Program-made: the position numbers and the translations under genes
Notes under the pieces: model-generated
What the model saw: the letters and a program-made list of their open reading frames with translations, nothing else
What the model was told of the DNA's origin: nothing
The model's database searches: none
Part shown: positions 7,164 through 15,746 of the stretch, in pieces
How positions within the stretch are numbered: the stretch's first letter is position 1
Layout: each line of letters opens with the position of its first letter
Origin: Flagellimonas lutimaris
GTDB lineage: Bacteria > Bacteroidota > Bacteroidia > Flavobacteriales > Flavobacteriaceae
Length of the DNA: 64,000 bases
NCBI RefSeq assembly: GCF_003581615.1
Contig: NZ_QXFH01000070.1
Location: forward strand, 1-64,000
Direction of reading: 5' to 3'

Positions 7164-8069
7164 TTACAAAATTCGGTTCAGCACCACATCCACATCAATT
7201 AAAAGGATACTGAAAACACCGGCTACAATTATAAATTTAATAATGTTGTGCAGCCAAACGTAGTGCTTTTTGGCACCCGCTTTCCACAATAAAACCAAGA
7301 AAAAAATCAAAAGTGCAATACAAGCCATAAAATAGAGGTACATAAAACCAACATCAAAAGTTCTGATGAGCAAAAGTGCAGGAACCAAGGTTAGTACAAT
7401 CAATAAGGAGATTATGGACTTTGATACGTTTGGACCATAAATTATGGGTATGGTTTTGTAATTCTGCGCCATATCACCGGGCATACTTTCCAAGTCTTTG
7501 ATCATTTCACGGGCCAAAATCAATAAAAACAAGAAGATGGCGTGCACAAATATGACCGTTTGAAAATTCCGATAGTATACAAACACCACGAAGAATGGAG
7601 CTATCGCCAAAGTGGAGGATACCAAATTACCCACAAAGGGTATACGTTTAAGTTTATGCGAATAGAGCCAAATGCCAAAAATATAGGCAGAGAAGAACAA
7701 CACCGCCCTAAACGAAATATAACTCGCCGCAAAAACGGCCAGAAAGTTGAGGATAAAATAAGTCGTCAACTTAAAGCGCTGGCTCACCAAACGGTCCAAC
7801 ATACTCTTGGTGGGTTTGTTTATCAAGTCCTTTTCCGCATCGTAAAAATTGTTGATGATGTACCCGCTGGCAATGGTTAGCGCTGAAGCAGTAACGATAA
7901 GAAATAGGTTTAAATCCAAAACCACATCCCTTAATGGAATATTAGGTGCCAAAATGTAAATGGAGGCCAAGTATTGGGCCAAGGTAATTACAAGAATATT
8001 ATACCCCCTCACGACTGAAAACAGACTCAACAGCTTAAAAAGCAGGAGTTTGTTTTTTCTGCTAAGCAT
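7164..8069 (-). CDS. UbiA-family prenyltransferase (GGGP-transferase-like)
   Basis: The 301-residue protein has about eight or nine transmembrane helices. It carries the UbiA aspartate-rich motif N73-xxx-D77-xxx-D81 (NNFYDAEKD) and a second acidic motif, DLESMPGD. It transfers an isoprenoid chain to an acceptor in the membrane. Bacteroidota homologues next to mevalonate genes are usually labelled geranylgeranylglycerol-phosphate geranylgeranyltransferase-like, but the acceptor is unproven. It follows mevalonate kinase by 10 bases in the same direction, so it draws directly on the pathway encoded beside it. Confidence 0.85.
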   Translation of the reverse strand: MLSRKNKLLLFKLLSLFSVVRGYNILVITLAQYLASIYILAPNIPLRDVVLDLNLFLIVTASALTIASGYIINNFYDAEKDLINKPTKSMLDRLVSQRFKLTTYFILNFLAVFAASYISFRAVLFFSAYIFGIWLYSHKLKRIPFVGNLVSSTLAIAPFFVVFVYYRNFQTVIFVHAIFLFLLILAREMIKDLESMPGDMAQNYKTIPIIYGPNVSKSIISLLIVLTLVPALLLIRTFDVGFMYLYFMACIALLIFFLVLLWKAGAKKHYVWLHNIIKFIIVAGVFSILLIDVDVVLNRIL

Positions 8070-8079
8070 GATTTTTCTT

Positions 8080-9018
8080 TTAGAAGTTGTAGACTACTTC
8101 CAAAGTATGTCCTTCAAGTGCTTTTTTGGCTTTTTCCAGATCTTGGGTAAAGCCTAAAATATATCCACCACCACCAGAACCACAAAGTTTGAGGTAGTAA
8201 TCGTTAGTCTCGATTCCCTTTTGCCAAAGCTGATGGAATTTGGAAGGTATCATCGGTTTAAAGTGGTCGAACACTACGTGGGAAAGTTGTTTCAAGTTCC
8301 CGAACAACGATTTTACATTGCCGTTCAAGAAATCTTCCACACAGGCATCGGTATGTTTCACAAACTGATTCTTTACCATGTTACGGAAACCTTCCTGCTT
8401 CATATTCTCCATAAACAGCTGCACCATTGGTGCTGTTTCACCCGTTATTCCACTGTCCAACAAAAAAACAGCTCCTTTTCCTTCCGTATTTTGTGAAGGA
8501 ATACTGGTGGATTCAATATTGTCGTTGGAATTGATCAAAATCGGTAAGCTCAGATAACTATTCAATGGATCCAATCCCGAGGATTTACCATGGAAGAAAG
8601 ATTCCATTTTTCCAAAGATCTTCTTCAATTGAAGCAACTTTTCTCGGGTCAAGTTTTCCAAAACCGTGATTTTATCGGTAGCGTAACGGTCGTAAATTGC
8701 AGCGACCAAGGCGCCACTACTCCCGATACCATATCCTTGGGGAATGGAACTGTCAAAGTACATTCCTTGTTCTACATCTTCTTCCAACGATTGAATGTCG
8801 AAGGAAACCAAGCCCTGTTCCTCTTGCTCAAGAGTTTTTAAATATTGAGCAAAAGCTTTCAAGCTTTTATTTGATTCTTGGGCCATTTCGGAAACATTCT
8901 TGTCTCTTTTTAATGCGCCCTTGAAAAAATTATAGGGTATCGAAAGTCCTTTGGAGTCTTTGATAATGCCGTACTCTCCGAACAATAAAATCTTGGAATA
9001 AAATAATGGACCTTTCAT
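8080..9018 (-). CDS. mvaK: Mevalonate kinase (GHMP family)
   Basis: The 312-residue product phosphorylates mevalonate in the isoprenoid pathway. GHMP motifs are present: the N-terminal SKILLFGEYG, the ATP loop PQGYGIGSSGALVAA, a catalytic-Asp segment GKSSGLDPLNS, and the C-terminal glycine motif LCGSGGGGYILG. It lies between the decarboxylase gene (142 bases upstream) and the prenyltransferase gene. Mevalonate kinase is preferred over phosphomevalonate kinase because of the GEYG segment and the family pattern in Bacteroidota. The assignment within the GHMP superfamily is inferred. Confidence 0.85.
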   Translation of the reverse strand: MKGPLFYSKILLFGEYGIIKDSKGLSIPYNFFKGALKRDKNVSEMAQESNKSLKAFAQYLKTLEQEEQGLVSFDIQSLEEDVEQGMYFDSSIPQGYGIGSSGALVAAIYDRYATDKITVLENLTREKLLQLKKIFGKMESFFHGKSSGLDPLNSYLSLPILINSNDNIESTSIPSQNTEGKGAVFLLDSGITGETAPMVQLFMENMKQEGFRNMVKNQFVKHTDACVEDFLNGNVKSLFGNLKQLSHVVFDHFKPMIPSKFHQLWQKGIETNDYYLKLCGSGGGGYILGFTQDLEKAKKALEGHTLEVVYNF

Positions 9019-9160
9019 ATGATAATGCTAAGATACAAACAAATTTTGTTTAATTTTTGATAAAATTCGATAAACAAACTGACTTTATCTATAAAACCTG
9101 TTTTTTACTTGGTCTAAAATCTTGGCAAATAACGTAAAAAAACAGCTTAGCTGTTCATTT

Positions 9161-10246
9161 TTAGTCGTTTATTTTGATTGCACCCATCCCCACTCGATCA
9201 TGGATATATTGACCATTTTCACAATGTCCTATCAATTCATCTTGAATAAAACCCCGTACTTTTTCCTTCGCTGATGAAGGATAAAGCATATGTACGTTGG
9301 CTCCGGCATCGAGCGTAAAACAAACAGGTGTTTTGGTTTCTTCTCTAAACTTCCAAATTTTGTTGATGATTTCCAGCGTATCCGGTTTCATTAGTATAAA
9401 ATAGGGCATGCTGGTCATCATCATGGCATGCAGGGTAAGTGCTTCACTTTCCACCAGTTTAATAAATTCTTCCAAATCACCATTGGCCAAAATAGGTTTT
9501 AGCTTATCCAGATTAGAAAATGCCTGTTCAAATCTATTTTCGCCATACGGATGTCCGTGCATCAATTGATGCCCCACCGTGCTGCTCACCTGTTTCTGTC
9601 CTTTGTGTACCAGCAAAATGGTATCGCAATAATTTCTAAAAACCGGATTCACCTCAAACGGATATTCAATGCCATATAGATCGGAACTGTTGGATATATT
9701 CCTGTGCTTACCCCATTGCACCAGGTTGCCTTTAATACTACGGCAGGCACTTCCTGATCCCAAGCGGGCCAAATATGACGCCTTTGCATAAAACAGTGCT
9801 TCATCCATAGTCGGGTTCAGTTGTTTTTCAATATCCATTAAGCACAAGGAAAGGGCTGCCATTCCACTGGCCGAGGAGGCAATACCGCTACTGTGCGGAA
9901 AGGAGTTGGAAGTTTCAATCGTAAAATGGTACTCCTTTAAAAAAGGCACATACAAATCAATCCGCTCCAAAAAGGTTTGGATTTTGGGTTTAAAATCTTC
10001 CTTGGGCTTTCCCTCAAAAAACAAATCAAAGGAAAGTGTGTCGTTGGTATCCTTCTTCCTAAAAGAAACCGAAGTTGTAGTCGCACAAGTATCCAACGTA
10101 AAACTGATGGATGGATTGGCCGGAATTTGAACTGGTCTTTTTCCCCAATATTTTACCAGGGCAATATTGCTGGGTGCTTTCCATGTTACTTTACCATTTT
10201 CGGGCAATTCTTGGTAGGCGCCGGGCAAAAAATCTTTTTCCGTCAT
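9161..10246 (-). CDS. mvaD: Diphosphomevalonate decarboxylase
   Basis: The enzyme makes isopentenyl diphosphate by ATP-dependent decarboxylation. Diagnostic motifs are APSNIALVKYWGKR, the ATP loop FPHSSGIASSASGMAAL, GSGSACRSIKGN, and a catalytic Asp in FTLDAGANVHMLYP. The start at 10246 (MTEKDFLPGAY) fits the family better than an in-frame ATG seven codons upstream. The product is about 361 residues. It is the first gene of the leftward isoprenoid block. TspO starts divergently 93 bases away, so the block's promoter should lie in 10247-10339. Confidence 0.92.
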   Translation of the reverse strand: MTEKDFLPGAYQELPENGKVTWKAPSNIALVKYWGKRPVQIPANPSISFTLDTCATTTSVSFRKKDTNDTLSFDLFFEGKPKEDFKPKIQTFLERIDLYVPFLKEYHFTIETSNSFPHSSGIASSASGMAALSLCLMDIEKQLNPTMDEALFYAKASYLARLGSGSACRSIKGNLVQWGKHRNISNSSDLYGIEYPFEVNPVFRNYCDTILLVHKGQKQVSSTVGHQLMHGHPYGENRFEQAFSNLDKLKPILANGDLEEFIKLVESEALTLHAMMMTSMPYFILMKPDTLEIINKIWKFREETKTPVCFTLDAGANVHMLYPSSAKEKVRGFIQDELIGHCENGQYIHDRVGMGAIKIND

Positions 10247-10339
10247 TGGGCGTGGATGTTTAAACAAATATAAGCAGCGACAAACTTACTGGAAATCGGA
10301 TTGAAATAAATTCTTATTTTAGTCGAAGTTGCACCAACC

Positions 10340-10816
10340 ATGAAAAAAAGAATTGTTTATATCACCGTAAGCGTTTTGGTATGCCTTGCCATTGGATTCC
10401 TATCCAGCATAGCTACCCAAAGCTCTGTCAACGATTGGTACCTCACGCTAAACAAACCATCTTTTACGCCTCCTAACTACCTTTTTGCCCCTGTTTGGAC
10501 TGCTCTATACATTATGATGGGGGTGGCCGCTGGAATCGTTTGGTCCAAGGGCTATCATCATATTTGGGTAAAGACGGCGCTTTATCATTTTGTTTTTCAG
10601 TTATTGCTCAACGCGCTCTGGAGCATAGTCTTCTTTGGATTGAAAAATCCTCTTGCCGGAATGGTGGTTATTTTGGCCTTATTGACGATGATCATACTTA
10701 CCATAAAATGGTTCAAGGTCATTAGTAAACCTGCTGCACTATTACTTGTGCCTTATGTATTATGGGTGGCCTTTGCCTCTGCACTGAATTATAAAATTTG
10801 GGAGCTTAACGCCTAA
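10340..10816 (+). CDS. tspO: TspO/MBR family tryptophan-rich membrane protein
   Basis: The 158-residue product has five membrane helices and the family signatures WYLTLNKPSFTPPNYLFAPVWTALY near residue 35-60 and a C-terminal PYVLWVAFASALNYKIWELN. The family binds porphyrins and cholesterol-like ligands and acts in tetrapyrrole or stress physiology. It overlaps the convergent DUF1697 gene by 4 bases at its 3' end. Confidence 0.92.
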   Translation: MKKRIVYITVSVLVCLAIGFLSSIATQSSVNDWYLTLNKPSFTPPNYLFAPVWTALYIMMGVAAGIVWSKGYHHIWVKTALYHFVFQLLLNALWSIVFFGLKNPLAGMVVILALLTMIILTIKWFKVISKPAALLLVPYVLWVAFASALNYKIWELNA

Positions 10817-11352
10817 TCCGAAGTCATTTCCTGTAATTTTTTCATGGTTTTTTGATTTCGAGTTGTTGCTTCCACTCTAAGCTTCTTTTCAATAAGATTA
10901 TTGTTGAGTTTTGCCCTTCCATATCCATTTTTACAAAGTAAGTACACACAGGTATCGGTAATATGGAAATCTTCATTTTCAAAATGAATTTGCTTAAATT
11001 GTTGTGCTAATTCTTTTTTTGGTGGATTTTTAAGCAAAACATAGTACAATTTGTTCTCTTCATCTTCATTGGCAAACGGATTAGCTTCCAGAATTTGTTT
11101 GACATTCTTTTTCTGCATCACCAAAGTGGGCACATCAAACCCAAAATTTCGTTGGATTGCTTTTGTTATGGTGTCTTGAAGATTATCCTTTCCAGTTTCA
11201 TCAATATCAAAAACAATATTTCCACTCTGAATATATGTTTGGACATTTTTTAAGCCAGCACCTTCCAAAACAATTCTCAACTCGGCCATTTTAATCTTCT
11301 TTTGACCACTTACATTTATTCCCCTCAAAAGGGCGATGAAGGTTTTTGACAT
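10813..11352 (-). CDS. DUF1697 family protein
   Basis: The 179-residue cytoplasmic product starts MSKTFIALLRGINVSGQ, the typical DUF1697 opening, with the following TYIQSGNIVFD segment. The molecular function of the family is not established. The ATG at 11352 is chosen over a much longer frame that would run antisense through glpK. It is divergent from glpK across 60 bases and convergent with tspO. Confidence 0.85.
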   Translation of the reverse strand: MSKTFIALLRGINVSGQKKIKMAELRIVLEGAGLKNVQTYIQSGNIVFDIDETGKDNLQDTITKAIQRNFGFDVPTLVMQKKNVKQILEANPFANEDEENKLYYVLLKNPPKKELAQQFKQIHFENEDFHITDTCVYLLCKNGYGRAKLNNNLIEKKLRVEATTRNQKTMKKLQEMTSD

Positions 11353-11412
11353 ATTAATTGATTCTTTACTTTGATTAATTTTATTAAATTCAAACGCATT
11401 TAAATCAACAAA

Positions 11413-12909
11413 ATGAATCAATATATCCTTGCTTTGGACCAAGGCACCACCAGTTCCCGTGCCGTGGTCTTCGATAAGAAGGGAACAATAATCTCCGTAG
11501 CACAAAAAGAATTCACCCAAATTTTTCCAAAACCAGGATGGGTAGAACACGATCCCGACGAAATTTGGTCGACCCAAGCCGGCATGGCTGCCGAAGCGGT
11601 AAGCAAAAAAGGGCTCAAAGCATCCCAATTGGCCGCTATCGGCATTACGAACCAGCGTGAAACCGTTGTCGTATGGGATAAAAACACAGGTGAACCCGTG
11701 TACAATGCCATTGTTTGGCAAGACAAACGTACTGCGGACTATTGTGATGAATTAAAAAAAGAAGGAAAATCCAATCTGATTCGTGAAAAAACGGGATTGG
11801 TGATAGATTCCTATTTCTCGGGCACCAAAGTAAAATGGATTTTGGACAATGTTGAAGGAGCGAGAGAAAAAGCCGAAGCTGGTGATTTGGTTCTCGGAAC
11901 AATTGATACATGGCTTATCTGGAAAATGACAGATGGAGGGCTTCACATTACGGACGTAACCAATGCTTCGCGTTCCATGCTGTTCAATATCAATACCATG
12001 GATTGGGATGATGATCTTTTGGAATTGTTGACCATTCCCAAGAGTATGCTCCCCGAAGTAAAGCAATCCAGCGAAGTTTACGGACACACGACTCCCAATT
12101 TATTTGCCACTCCAATTCCCATTGCTGGGATTGCGGGTGACCAGCAGGCTGCATTGTTCGGGCAAATGTGTACCAAACAAGGAATGGTTAAAAACACTTA
12201 CGGCACAGGTTGTTTTATGTTGATGAACATTGGCGAACAGCCCATTGTTTCCAAGAACAATCTACTTACCACAGTAGCTTGGAAAATCAACGGGAAAACC
12301 CACTACGCCCTGGAGGGCAGTATTTTTATAGCTGGTGCGGTGGTTCAATGGCTTCGGGATAGTTTAAATATTATAAAAACCTCTTCAGAAGTGGAAAAAC
12401 TAGCTAGTTCTGTAGACAGTTCGGATGGAGTGGTTTTTGTTCCTGCTTTTGCAGGTTTGGGAGCTCCGCATTGGAACCAAAAAGCCCAAGGAACCATTTT
12501 TGGATTGACCAGAGGAAGCACCGATGCCCACATTGCACGGGCAGCTTTGGAGTCCATAGCTTACCAAACCATGGATATCCTTAAAGCCATGGAAGCTGAT
12601 TCCGGAATTTCCATAAAAGAATTGCGGGTTGATGGCGGGGCCACTGTAAACGATATGCTCATGCAGTTTCAGGCCGATGTATTGAACACGGTCACCGTTC
12701 GACCAAAAATTGTGGAAACTACAGTCATGGGCGCCGCATACTTGGCTGGATTGGCCGTTGGTTATTGGGAAAGCCCAAAGGAAATCCAAGATATTTGGCA
12801 AACCGATGTGCATTTTAATCCCACCAAAGAACGCGAAGCCATTGATGAAGGTATCAAAGGTTGGTACAAAGCCATCAAAGCACTTGAATTTTGGACAGAG
12901 AATCCATAA
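11413..12909 (+). CDS. glpK: Glycerol kinase
   Basis: The 498-residue FGGY-family kinase makes sn-glycerol 3-phosphate from glycerol and ATP. The N-terminus [18 protein letters not shown], the GITNQRET segment, the AIVWQDKRT segment and the C-terminal [16 protein letters not shown] motif are all typical of GlpK, and the length is normal. The aquaglyceroporin gene follows after 38 bases and is probably cotranscribed. No glycerol-3-phosphate dehydrogenase is present in the window. Confidence 0.95.
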   Translation: MNQYILALDQGTTSSRAVVFDKKGTIISVAQKEFTQIFPKPGWVEHDPDEIWSTQAGMAAEAVSKKGLKASQLAAIGITNQRETVVVWDKNTGEPVYNAIVWQDKRTADYCDELKKEGKSNLIREKTGLVIDSYFSGTKVKWILDNVEGAREKAEAGDLVLGTIDTWLIWKMTDGGLHITDVTNASRSMLFNINTMDWDDDLLELLTIPKSMLPEVKQSSEVYGHTTPNLFATPIPIAGIAGDQQAALFGQMCTKQGMVKNTYGTGCFMLMNIGEQPIVSKNNLLTTVAWKINGKTHYALEGSIFIAGAVVQWLRDSLNIIKTSSEVEKLASSVDSSDGVVFVPAFAGLGAPHWNQKAQGTIFGLTRGSTDAHIARAALESIAYQTMDILKAMEADSGISIKELRVDGGATVNDMLMQFQADVLNTVTVRPKIVETTVMGAAYLAGLAVGYWESPKEIQDIWQTDVHFNPTKEREAIDEGIKGWYKAIKALEFWTENP

Positions 12910-12947
12910 GGATTTCAAAATAATATAAACACTAACATTCCCTTTTT

Positions 12948-13676
12948 ATGACTCCTTTTGTATCTGAAATTGTAGGTACTTTTTTGTTGATGGTGCTTGG
13001 ATGTGGCGTAAATGCCAATGTCTCGCTGCAAAAAACCTACGGTAATGGCTCTGGTTGGATTGTAATCACTACCGGATGGGCTTTTGCCGTTTACACCGGT
13101 GTTGTTGTTGCCGGTCCTCACAGCGGTGCACATATAAACCCTGCAGTAAGCATTGGGCTTGCCGTTGCCGGCGAATTTCCATGGAGCGAAGTCCCTAGTT
13201 ATATTTTAGCACAGTTTATTGGGGCGATGTTCGCTGCGTTTTGCGTTTGGCTGATAAACAAAGATCATTTTGATGCCACTGAAGACGGAGGTACCAAGCG
13301 AGGTGTTTTTTGTACGGCCCCTGCCATACCCAATACATTTATCAATCTCTTTTCTGAGGTGTTGGGTACATTTGTATTGGTATTTTCCGTGCTTTATTTT
13401 ACTGATGCCGTGCTATCCACCGACGACGCAATTATCGGTTTAGGTTCATTGGGAGCGTTGCCCGTTTCTCTTATTGTTTGGGGTATTGGTCTATCTTTGG
13501 GCGGTACCACGGGGTATGCCATAAATCCGGCCAGGGATTTGGGACCACGTATTATTCATGCCCTATTGCCGTTAAAAAATAAGGGGAGTAATGGTTGGAG
13601 CTATGCTTGGATACCTGTTGCAGGACCTATTTTGGGAGCATCAATAGCAGCTTGGATTGCCCTAGCTTTACAATAG
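12948..13676 (+). CDS. glpF: MIP-family glycerol uptake facilitator
   Basis: The 242-residue channel has six membrane helices and both pore motifs: NPA at 64-66 (AHINPAVSIG) and a second in YAINPARDLGPR. The Asp after the second NPA is characteristic of glycerol facilitators rather than water-specific aquaporins. It lies directly behind glpK, so uptake and phosphorylation are paired. The gene ends 4 bases before the convergent flavoprotein gene. Confidence 0.93.
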   Translation: MTPFVSEIVGTFLLMVLGCGVNANVSLQKTYGNGSGWIVITTGWAFAVYTGVVVAGPHSGAHINPAVSIGLAVAGEFPWSEVPSYILAQFIGAMFAAFCVWLINKDHFDATEDGGTKRGVFCTAPAIPNTFINLFSEVLGTFVLVFSVLYFTDAVLSTDDAIIGLGSLGALPVSLIVWGIGLSLGGTTGYAINPARDLGPRIIHALLPLKNKGSNGWSYAWIPVAGPILGASIAAWIALALQ

Positions 13677-13680
13677 TTCT

Positions 13681-14946
13681 TTAGGAAGCAATGGCTTGGG
13701 CGGCAATATAGGCACCAGTCCATGCATTTTGGAAATTAAATCCACCTGTGATGGCATCCACATTTATAATCTCGCCTGCAAAATATAAATTGGGATGTAA
13801 TTTGCTCTCAAAGGTCTTAAAGTTGATTTCTTTTAGATCCACCCCGCCAGCGGTTACGAATTCTTCCTTGAATGTACTTTTGCCTTCTACTTTAAATGAT
13901 GAGGACGTTAATTGTTCGGCCAATGCTTGAAGCTGCTCTTTGTTAATGTCTCCCCAGCGTTCGTCGGGCTCTATGTTAGCTGCTTCTACCAAGCGCATCC
14001 ACAAGCGTTTTGGAAGTTCGGTAACGTTGGTGCGCACCACTGTTTTTTTAGCTTCGATAGCTTTTAATTCTTTTAGATAGGCTTCCATGGATGCCGTACT
14101 ATATTCAGGAAGCCAATTTACTTTGATTTTAAAAGCATAATTATAATCGTTTAGGATATTTGCTCCCCAGGCTGAGAGTTTTAAAATGGCAGGACCACTT
14201 AAACCCCAATGCGTTATCAAAAGTGGGCCATCAGCATAAAGCACTGCATCGTCCTTGACCTTACTTTTTAAGTTCAGCGCGGTTTTATCTGTATTGAAGG
14301 TTTTTTTTGGCATCACTTCAACAGCAGCATAAGCGCTTAATCCTTGAATACCCTGAATTCTTTCATCATTGATATTAAAGGTAAACAAGGAGGGAACCGG
14401 TGAGATTATATGATGTCCCAAATTCTCCAACTGTTTCCAGATTTTGGGGTTGCTGCCCGTGGCAAGCATCAATTTTATGGTTTGGTAGTGCTTATTCATT
14501 GTGGTGACCTGCCAACCATCATCGGTTTTGTTGATGGCTTTTACCGAACTGTTTTTCAAAACTTGCACGCCTAAGCGGTCTGCTTCGCCTACCAAACAAT
14601 CTATTATACTTTGGGAGGAATCACTTTTAGGAAAAACGCGGCCATCTTCTTCAATCTTTAGAGGAACTCCCTTTTCTTCGAAAAAGGCCATTACATCCAT
14701 AGGAGCATATTTATGGAAAGGACCCAAAAGTTCCTTTTCGCCCCTGGGATAATTGGTTGCCAATTCTTTTGGCAAAAACTCACCGTGGGTGACATTGCAC
14801 CGCCCTCCTCCAGAAACCTTTACTTTGGAAAGTACGGTTTTGCCTCTTTCAAAAATGGCAATCTTTAACTCGGGCGAAAGTCCCGCAATTTGAATGGCCG
14901 CATAGAATCCAGCAGCTCCACCTCCTACTATTATGACGTCGAACAT
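13681..14946 (-). CDS. NAD(P)/FAD-dependent oxidoreductase, HI0933/YhiN family
   Basis: The 421-residue flavoprotein opens MFDVIIVGGGAAGFYAA, the dinucleotide-binding Rossmann motif. It has the family's SGGGRCNVTH motif and the C-terminal INVDAITGGFNFQNAW segment where FAD is closed in. The ATG at 14946 shares one base with the stop of the upstream glycerophosphodiesterase (TAATG), so translation is likely coupled. The physiological substrate of this family is not established. Confidence 0.9.
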   Translation of the reverse strand: MFDVIIVGGGAAGFYAAIQIAGLSPELKIAIFERGKTVLSKVKVSGGGRCNVTHGEFLPKELATNYPRGEKELLGPFHKYAPMDVMAFFEEKGVPLKIEEDGRVFPKSDSSQSIIDCLVGEADRLGVQVLKNSSVKAINKTDDGWQVTTMNKHYQTIKLMLATGSNPKIWKQLENLGHHIISPVPSLFTFNINDERIQGIQGLSAYAAVEVMPKKTFNTDKTALNLKSKVKDDAVLYADGPLLITHWGLSGPAILKLSAWGANILNDYNYAFKIKVNWLPEYSTASMEAYLKELKAIEAKKTVVRTNVTELPKRLWMRLVEAANIEPDERWGDINKEQLQALAEQLTSSSFKVEGKSTFKEEFVTAGGVDLKEINFKTFESKLHPNLYFAGEIINVDAITGGFNFQNAWTGAYIAAQAIAS

Positions 14947-15698
14947 TAATTCACACGTTCCGGATAATTGGTAATAATGCCGTCGACCCCGAACTCCACC
15001 ATTTTTTGAATGTCTTCGGGTTCGTTTACCGTCCATGTGTACACTTTTAATCCTTCCGATTGGATTTTTGCGGTATTCTCTTTGGTCAACGTTCTAAAGT
15101 TGGGGTTTATGGCCACAGCATTCAGTTCTTTGGCCACTTCAATAGCTTCCAGCGGATCTTCTTCCGTTAATACAGCAATTTTTATATCCTTGTTAAGGTT
15201 TCTCATATCCCTTAGCTCATCCCATTTAAAACTTGAAATCAAAATGTTATCAGGGCTCCATCCTTGTTTTTCGATATAATAGTTAACAATATGGTTTACC
15301 TTATCAGCAGTATCGTCCCCTTTAAGCTCGATATTCAAAGCTGTCTGATTGTTAATGAGCTTTAGCACACTTTGAAGCAGTGGGATTTTATGTCCCCCAT
15401 CCAAAGTGAGCTGTCTTACTTGAACAATATTATATTCCTCAATATTTCCCCCTGAGTTGGCTAGTCTATCCACTCTTTCATCATGAAAAACGACTATCTC
15501 ACCACTTTGGATTTTAAACACATCTATTTCAATCATGTCCACTCCAAGATCTAGAGCTTTTTGTATCGATGCCAAAGTATTCTCGGTCTCATGGCCCATT
15601 GCACCTCGGTGTCCAATTACCAATGGTTTTGATTTTGTCATCTCACAACTTGTTAAAAGCAAAATAGCTCCAAGAGCTACCAATAAATTCTTCTTCAT
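14946..15698 (-). CDS. Glycerophosphodiester phosphodiesterase lipoprotein
   Basis: The 250-residue product hydrolyses glycerophosphodiesters to glycerol 3-phosphate and an alcohol. It has a lipoprotein signal (LLLTSC). The GDPD active site is visible: His30 and Arg31 in GHRGAMGHETENTL, Glu57 and Asp59 in MIEIDVF, and His72 in VVFHDE. It is anchored in the envelope. The nearby glycerol kinase and facilitator fit a glycerol and phospholipid-headgroup theme. It overlaps the flavoprotein start by one base. Confidence 0.92.
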   Translation of the reverse strand: MKKNLLVALGAILLLTSCEMTKSKPLVIGHRGAMGHETENTLASIQKALDLGVDMIEIDVFKIQSGEIVVFHDERVDRLANSGGNIEEYNIVQVRQLTLDGGHKIPLLQSVLKLINNQTALNIELKGDDTADKVNHIVNYYIEKQGWSPDNILISSFKWDELRDMRNLNKDIKIAVLTEEDPLEAIEVAKELNAVAINPNFRTLTKENTAKIQSEGLKVYTWTVNEPEDIQKMVEFGVDGIITNYPERVN

Positions 15699-15746
15699 TC
15701 TGGTCTGGTTTTGAAAGCTAAAAATACGATTTGCAAATGAAAAATT

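Noticed and set aside
11353-11721. Long N-terminal extension of the DUF1697 frame
   Set aside because: It would run antisense through glpK. The protein family starts at MSKTF, encoded at 11352.
12345-12918. Antisense frames over glpK and glpF
   Set aside because: They are shadows of well-conserved genes on the other strand and show no domain.
14947-15036. N-terminal extension of the flavoprotein frame
   Set aside because: The extension overlaps the glycerophosphodiesterase gene. The dinucleotide-binding motif begins two residues after the ATG at 14946.
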